NCBI GenBank assembly: GCA_029721515.1
Contig: CM056556.1
Span: forward strand, 6,386,501 to 6,450,500
Origin: Synanceia verrucosa
Taxonomy: Eukaryota > Chordata > Actinopteri > Perciformes > Synanceiidae
Reading direction: 5' to 3'
Length of the DNA stretch: 64,000 nucleotides
Of this stretch, positions 57,091 to 64,000 are shown one piece after another. The translations under genes were made by a program, and so were the position numbers. The notes under the pieces were generated by a model. That model saw only the letters and a program-made list of their open reading frames with translations, did no database searches and was not told the DNA's origin. The first letter of the stretch is position 1. Every line of letters starts with the position of its first letter.

Positions 57091-59230
57091 GTAAAGTGAC
57101 GGCAGAACTGTCTTTACTTTCCTCTGCTCACTTCATCTTAACGTCACATCTGTCTCCTGTCACTTTATAACTTGTCCTCTGTGAGAATTTGCACTGACCG
57201 GTTGTAAAGGAAATGTCCCTTTTTTTATGACATTTCCATTGATTATGATAATGTTGTACACACAGATTAATTGCTGGTAACTGGAAATGTGAGGATATCA
57301 TTTCAAGAAAATCTGAGGGAACTTTTGTGATGAAAAATTGAAAGTCAGCACATCCAACATCCCAGAGACAATCTCCATTGCCCACTCTGTCTGTGCTCTT
57401 ATATACTGTATATGCTTATATACAATATATGCACATAAATAAAGCACAATGTTTGGGAACTCACAGCGCTTGATGAAGCTTTTGGGAAAAAATGGCAATT
57501 TTGGTTGACTACTGTAAATGTTAATAGTGACTTGAGGCACAAGACATGATGTTTAATTCTTTTAAGATATTTCTGAGGGTTTTTTTTTGCCTTTATTGGA
57601 TAGATGGCAGTAATAAAACGGGCAGTAAACAAGGGCAAACAGACAGTTATGACATGCTGGAGTTTGATGAACCAGGGACATTGCAGTCGGTGGTGCGTGC
57701 GTATCTACCAAGCTACTGGAGCACTGAAACAAAAACTTCAAAACAGAACCCTAAATAGAATGCATGAATATAACAATTGCCACACTAGAGAAATCATTGC
57801 TGATGAGGCAGTGATCAGCTTTTCCCTCAAACATTGTTGGAAAAACAGAAATAAATCTAAATGTGATTTCAGCGAGACAGCTCTTTGATGCACAGGAAGA
57901 CTGACTGACTGAGTTGTTGTGGGATGTTACACAATGTGCTGGAGAATTTCTTGCCTGTTTCCCCTCCTTACTCAAGTGACTGACCTTCAGTACCCATCCT
58001 CTCCTCTCGTAGTCTGTCAGTCTGTACATATACACCTCTGTAGTATAACTCACCCCATCTCTCACATTTCAACTGTCCCTCTGCTCTCTGTGTCTCTCTT
58101 GCCTTCTGTCTCTCCCCCCTTCTCCTTTCCCTGACTTATCTTTCCATTCTGCAGTAATGAGCGTGCTGTAGCTGCAGGCCTGTCCGTGCTCTGTGTTAAT
58201 CCTTCCTTTCAGCTAGAGGGCCATTTGGAGCACAAGCACCCAGAGCCTGTTCCAGAATTTAATTAAACATTCTTGGTGTCGCTGTGTTACCTTGCACTCG
58301 CTCCCTTTCTCTCTTTCAGGCATGCACATGCACGCTTACGCATATATACACCTACACTTTTACAAAAACTCACTCCAGACATTCCCCACGCCACAACTTC
58401 TATGTATTTGTTCAGCATCCAACCAGTGGAAATAATGCACTTTATGTTTATCCTCTTACTTGGCACAGCTGCTCAAACCTGTCTGTGTGGTTGATAAATT
58501 AAAATCTATCACATTCTTTACAACTGTTTTCATTTTGATAACATAGAAAATATCAACATAGAATCAAATTACCATAACGCAGCAACAGTCAGTGATGCAG
58601 ATCAGGCCGTCAGAATATAGAGTCATTCCCTCGTCTGCTCAAATGTTTATTTTAGTTTATATTCCCTGAGTGACACCTTACAGGTGCAAATGAAAGAGAT
58701 TCTCTCATCACTCACTTTAGACAAGTTGAAGTATCGCAAAATGGCAGTGTTATTCTTCTACTTAGCGATTAGAGTAGGGCATGTTACAATTTCTTTGACT
58801 GTGAGGAATTTGCTCCAGGCGTCTCTGTTACCTCGTATGGCTGATACAATCAGAATTCAATAAATCAAATCAGCCAATCAAAACACCTCAACCCTGTGGC
58901 TTACTGTATGCATTGTACACTGCAAAACAACTGATGTGTGCACGCACTTTTGTGTACATACATGTCTGGAAATTGCGCTTAGTGGCGTTTTTTGATTGTT
59001 GCTATTCAACCTTGGTGATTTGGCTTCAGTTTATGTGTTGTTTGTAGCTTGGCTCTGGCTCCTCTGTCTTTCTGCAAGTCTCATAAGTCTGGCAGCTTGT
59101 CATGGCTTAATGACCAAACTCTCTGAGCTCTAAACCTAATCAGGAGGTAGCAGAGGTCTTTTCATTTGTGTCCTACACATGTATGCATGCAGGCCCTGTG
59201 CACACATAAACACACACCATGACAGCACCC
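57091..59230. other. Intergenic, no gene seen
   Basis: AT-rich DNA. A short block at 58140-58290 (CAGTAATGAGCGTG to AATTTAATTAAAC) is GC-balanced and could be regulatory. Otherwise nothing is recognised. Confidence 0.4.
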
Positions 59231-59239
59231 ACCATGGCA

Positions 59240-59720
59240 GCATGAAACAGTTGGACAGGTGTAACACATTCCCCGGTCAGTTATGCTTATCAGCCAATCA
59301 GGACAGTGAGTCGGTCGAAATAAATCATTTCTCGCCAATCAGATGTTGAGGAGGGCCAGAATAAACAGCGTTAGTTCCCCCTCTCTGTGAGTGAGTGTGT
59401 GTTATCTACCCTGGACTAACAGAGGCCCTCATTCATACTCAGGTCTTTATAACTGGCCAAAGAAAGACTAATTTGGGTGGAGGTTTTTTTGGCGGAGGGG
59501 GCAGTATGGGGGAGTCGTATTGTTTGCCTAATCCGCAGTGACTGGGAAGTTGTACGCTGTGCAAATAGCGCATATTTGAGCAGCTCTGCTCCAAAGTAAA
59601 GCCCCTTCTGCCCCAAACACTGAGATAAGCATTGGGCTTGGTCTTATTCAGAGAGCGATGTCTTAACGGTCAATTTTTTTTGGCTCGCGCTCAAGCCATT
59701 TTGTTTTCCATCAGAGCTGC
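59240..59720. promoter_or_regulatory. Candidate conserved non-coding element
   Basis: Unique sequence with two CCAATCA boxes (59295 and 59336), a CATTTCTCGCC word, a TATGGGGGAGTCGTATTG segment near 59505 and GTGCAAATAGCGCATATTTGAG near 59559, where a POU-like ATGCAAAT-type word occurs within a partial palindrome. No coding signature. Function is inferred. Confidence 0.25.
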
Positions 59721-61490
59721 ACAACACATCAAATCACACTGGATATCCTGACATGAGAATGATTTGAGACAATGAAGGAATTCTTATTTTTCAGCAATTT
59801 AGCTTATCAATGCCTTTATCTGCAAAGAGGCAGGGTGGAAAAGACATTTTATTTTATAGGAAAGACACTTTACAGACATTAGAGAGTAACAGAGATTATG
59901 ATGATGGAAACCAGTGGCTGCAGATATAAATCCCTTTAGAGTTAAGTTATGATAATTTCTTTGATTTATAACTAAAATCTGTGAACACACTAGTCATGCA
60001 GCAAGCCAGTGTGTCCATCAATCATGGTTACATTAAAACTTACTGATAAACCTAACATTTTCTCACCTGGTTTGAGGACTAGATCCATTAGTTTGATTAA
60101 TTATCAGATGCTAACAGCACTCCAATAATGATTTTTTTTTTACATCTCTACAAAGTTATCTTGGCAGCAGTTACTTTATCTTTCATCGTGATGATCACAG
60201 AGTAACATTTGTTTTAGTCCTGATGATTCTATTTCAGCTTTAGTCTGCTGGATGGATGAAGTCCAGGTGGATCAGTATGAGGGAGCAGGGAAGAGACACC
60301 ACTGTGGTGCAGTGTTGATGCATTTTTCATTTTCACTCTCCTGCTTTATGATGATGTGCCAGGAGAGACAGTGGTGTGTGTCATGTGTTTGTGTGTGTGA
60401 CAGTTAGTTGGCATAGTGGGACCTCAGTGAAATGCTTCACCTTGCTTGACGTGGAGCAGCCAGGCTTGTACCACGGCCTCGGGCTGCATGCAGAGTGTTT
60501 TGACGATGCGTCACTGTAAATCTAAACGTTCTGACGCACTGCTTTCTCCACAAATTCAGTTTCTTTTCATATGGCCTGGGGCTGACTTTACTATCTTGCC
60601 CACTATTTGACTTTCAGATCAGTCAATCTATTACATTTCCATAGCGCTGGTTTTCAAACACTCCAGACGTCCTGGGTAGGAGCACATAAGTCAAACAGAG
60701 TGCACGGAAAGGTTTGATAAGGAATACGGGCCCAACAGCTAAATCCGCTGTTTATTCTACAGCGTTTTAAGGCTCAATAAATTCAGACAGCTGCAGCAGT
60801 TAGTGCCAATGTGTTACCTTTTGAATTTATGTGATAGATCTCTGTATCAGAACTTTAAAGGCCTTGTGTAGTCCAGGCCTTTCCTAATCTCCTGTCATCT
60901 ACATAGAACTGCATAATACTACCACTCACAATGGCAGTGCAGATCAGCACCAACAAGGCTAACTTGTCCAACAAAGTGCTGCTTTATTTCAGCTACCCTT
61001 TAAAACACACAAGCTATAATCTTTGGGGGGAGTGTTTGGATTTGAGGTCTGAATCTCTGAAAAGCAATGCTTCCCTTTCTTCCCTTTTTGCTGTATTGAG
61101 GAATTCCCTTATCTTGCCCCACCAGTGGCGTAGCACAGAAAAGAGCAGGCCGCTCTATTGTCAGCCCCTTAGAGTTCCAGTCTTGTTTGATAGTGTTTTC
61201 TGCGGGTCACTTGACACCCCCCTCCTTCTTTTTTCCAACACCCCCCATGCACCCTCATTGTTTGCCTCTTCTATTATTCCCCTAACCAGATTCAGGGTGG
61301 GGATGGGAAGGGGGGATATTGAGAAGTGGATGAAGGGAGGATAGGGAAGTTTGTCATCGGTTTGAAACAGTGAAAGGCCTCAGTCTGCTAGCAGCCAGCT
61401 AAAAAGCCATGGAACCATATGGAACATCCAGACAATCAAATTACTCTTTTTCTCCTCTCCTCTTCCTCCCCCTTCGACTTTCTTTCTTTC
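59721..61490. other. Intergenic, no gene seen
   Basis: Non-coding DNA. A 137-codon plus-strand frame at 60931-61344 is Leu/Ser-rich with no recognisable domain and no convincing splice sites. Confidence 0.4.
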
Positions 61491-61499
61491 ATTTTCTTA

Positions 61500-62290
61500 A
61501 AGAAATTATCGCAGACCTTTGCATTTGTGGCCCCAAGGCAGGGAGGGCATAAGTGGAAGATGTGACCAAATTCCACCGCTCCTAATAACTTAATGAAATA
61601 ATGAGATCACCCCTTGTCCATCACGTCCCAAAGAATTCTGGGGAAATGCCTTGCTATTAAAGAGAAAACCCTTAGGAGAGGGTCACATATCCCAGACCTC
61701 CCTAGGATAACTTTTTTTAGAAGGTGGGTGTGCAGCACATTATAATACGCCTTTTCATGTTACATAACATATTTTTGAAATTACAAATAGATGAATATGA
61801 AGTATATTTAGCAACATATGGCTATCCACTTCTTGTGGCACTATCATTGTTACGTCATTGGTTCTTATTTTTGTATGTATGCCTAATATTCTTATCTTAA
61901 CTTATCTTATCTTATTCTGAGCAAATTAACTGGAGCACATTGACAAGTGAAAACTGTGTGCACTATATGAGTATTTTCAGTCAAGGCTGCTGACAGTATT
62001 ATAGCTGATGCAAAGCATGACTATTTTTGCACCCGTAACAAAAATTATTTCACCATCTCGTCGAGGAGTTGCTTCCATTTGCTATGGCAACAAGCCTCCC
62101 CCACTCATTTAAATGGCAAGGTGAGTGGAGAATAGCCAGGGGGTGTTTCATGGGACCGAGGGACATGCACGTGTTTTGGGGTAGAACTCACGCCAGAGTC
62201 AATGCCTGGGTGGCCAATTAGCAAAAAGGAAAGAAAAGACCCTGTGCCATCAACCAATGACGGCTGGGGGAGCAGAGTAGGGGGAAGTTT
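61500..62290. promoter_or_regulatory. Two candidate conserved non-coding blocks separated by a decayed tail
   Basis: Block 1 (about 61500-61710) has ACTTAATGAAATAATGAG and TGCTATTAAAGAG words. Block 2 (about 62090-62290) has CTCATTTAAATGG, GCACGTG (62168), GGCCAATTAGC and CAACCAATGACGG. Between them, about 61860-61920, a TTATC-repeat resembles a decayed LINE tail. No reading frame is credible. Function is inferred from composition only. Confidence 0.22.
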
Positions 62291-62473
62291 TTTTGTCTGT
62301 TTTCCTCTCTCTTTCCTCCCTCCCTCTGTTCCTATTTTACTCTCTAACTCTGTCTGTCAACTTGGTGTCCACAGCAAAACTCCATCAGAATACGCAATGA
62401 GGATTACTAGACTGGAAGCAGTGGGATTTCTAGAGTTGTGTGCGTCTGTGTGCGGTTATGTATGTATGCATGG

Positions 62474-62474
<1 letters not shown>

Positions 62475-62508
<34 letters not shown>
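62475..62508. repeat. (GT)n microsatellite, about 16 units
   Basis: An uninterrupted GT run ending in GTCCC. Confidence 0.9.
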
Positions 62509-62510
<2 letters not shown>

Positions 62511-64000
62511 ACTTGCTTGTGGAACAAAAATGTCCTAGTGTGTCCCTAGACAGACATTTGGCTGTGTCCCATTGGCCATAGAGGATTACAAACCCTCTCT
62601 TTGCCTCTTCACACTGGCCCACAGTGCTCCACTCCCCCTGGCTAATGACCCAGTGAGACACATTCATTCCTTCAAATAGACCTCAGATCTGGGCTCATCC
62701 CTGATATTTCCTCTGCATAAACCATTTGAAAACCAGAGGCTGGTTTCAACAAAATCAGGGACATTAAAGAAATCACAACCTTGAATTCTGTGCTCTTCCC
62801 TCTACGTTTCTTGGTGGTGACTTTGACAAGTTCAAGTTGGAGTTGCTAAAAAAGGATTTTTTTTATTCGGAGCTATAATAGTCACAGTTTCTAAAGCACC
62901 ACAGAGATGAGATGTTTTTTTGTTATCTCAAATGTAAATGGCTCGCAGGCTAATGTTGATGCTAAAGGCCCGGACACAGACCACCAAGCTCCAGTTGCTG
63001 TCCTGCTGCTCTCATGCTTCAAGTGATCAACAAGGTGGTGTTTTAACCACCTTCCTCCCAGGCCTGTTTATTAATAATTCCAGAGTAGACAGAGTGTAAG
63101 CGAGACCTGTGGGAGCCTGTCTTCCACTTTCCGTTGCTTCAGCCTTCATCTTGTAGCTCTGCCCCTCCAGATATTCCACTGAGCTGATCCTCATTGATGC
63201 CACGCCAAGCCCTGAGCACATTACTCCCCTTCCAGCAATACAGCCTATTTATACACATTAGGGTTGTAAAGAATGGAACACTGCCAATGGTGGGAGAAGC
63301 TAAGTGTTTCAAAGTTAGTTTTGATCAAAGAAGGTTCTTTTTTTTTAATTTATACTTCGGACAAGGAAACCAGGCGAGGCTTACTGTGAATGTGCGTGTC
63401 ACACAGTACTATAAATACTGCAGAGAATGATCTCATATGGTCCTTTTTTGTCTCGCAATGCTTGTTTTCGCTCTGCTGCAGGGGAGTGTTGCTTTGTGGC
63501 ACAAGTGAAGCTAACATTAGCTGGCTTACAATATTCCAATTAACCTGCTAAAAATGGTTATAAATGCATTAAAATGCACTGCTTCTTGTTTTTGCTAATA
63601 TGTGCACCTGTATGAGAACGCTGTGTGTGTGTGTGTGCTTTTGCACAAGCAGCTCGTTTTAATGACTCGAGGCCCTCACTGTTGAAATTGAGAATAACTA
63701 ATGAATGTGAGCCGGCGGGTGTGTGTGCGCATTTCTGTGCATGCATGCATTTTTGTGTGTGTCTGCGTGTGTGAGTGCGTGTTGAGGAGCGCAGGCCTGG
63801 AGTGGGGTGCTGCTATTGCGTTTGGGTCTTTGTGGCTCTCTGTGAAGCGGGGTCGACCTTGTGGGGTTCTCCTCTGGGGCCCAGACAATGCCAGTGCAGG
63901 ATTATCCACCATGGGACAAAGTGTGTGATTACCATGAGAAAACAGCCCCATAGCCAAGGACTGCCAGGCCTGCTGGAGAGGTGGGCCGCCACTCATTAGC
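62509..64000. other. Intergenic to window end, no gene seen
   Basis: Non-coding DNA with short GT runs (63621-63637, 63720-63780). The last 150 bp (GCAGGATTATCCACC, a GGATTA bicoid/OTX-type core near 63898) is GC-balanced and unique and may begin another regulatory block that continues past the window. Confidence 0.4.

Noticed and set aside
60931..61344. 137-codon plus-strand frame
   Set aside because: Leu/Ser/Phe-rich with no recognisable motif and no neighbours. Probably chance.

Overview
This window is genomic DNA from a ray-finned fish, probably a percomorph-type teleost. It has compact GT-AG introns, long (CA/TG)n microsatellites, teleost-style SINE, LINE-tail and hAT-type repeats, and three genes whose proteins read as fish orthologues of vertebrate genes. 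The gene-rich part is about 2.4-26.1 kb. The remaining ~38 kb holds no gene I can support.

Layout. 1-2.4 kb is AT-rich intergenic DNA with degraded repeats. 3.4-13.05 kb (+) is phrf1, a PHD + RING nuclear protein. All 18 coding exons can be joined in frame, giving 1,721 codons plus stop. 15.48-20.20 kb (-) is irf7, the master transcription factor for type I interferon induction: ten coding exons, 433 codons plus stop, with an ISRE-like element just upstream. The two genes are tail to tail, as PHRF1 and IRF7 are in human 11p15.5. 24.6-25.2 kb (+) is a single-exon achaete-scute bHLH gene, ascl1b-like, in a CG-rich island. From 26.1 kb to the end there are microsatellites, one tRNA-derived SINE, LINE remnants and several GC-balanced, repeat-free blocks rich in homeodomain, PBX and E-box type words. 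These look like candidate conserved non-coding elements (CNEs), so the region is either a regulatory desert or the intron of a gene lying mostly outside the window.

Function. phrf1 (chromatin reading, ubiquitin ligase, Pol II CTD contact) and irf7 (innate antiviral transcription) are neighbours by ancient synteny. No shared operon-like logic is expected. ascl1b is a proneural factor and the most plausible local client of nearby candidate enhancers.

No previously undescribed system is evident. The observations most worth a second look are: an eight-unit array of SUMO-consensus heptads in phrf1; two oppositely oriented SINEs with target-site duplications in irf7 introns, one carrying a G-run minisatellite; a 680-bp hAT-like element with an exact 8-bp target duplication; a LxIS motif in the Irf7 tail; the mixed Ascl1/Ascl2 character of the bHLH gene's C-terminus and location; and an exon-like segment at 54 kb. 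Exon joins were made by eye from splice signals and frame. No alignment or database search was run.
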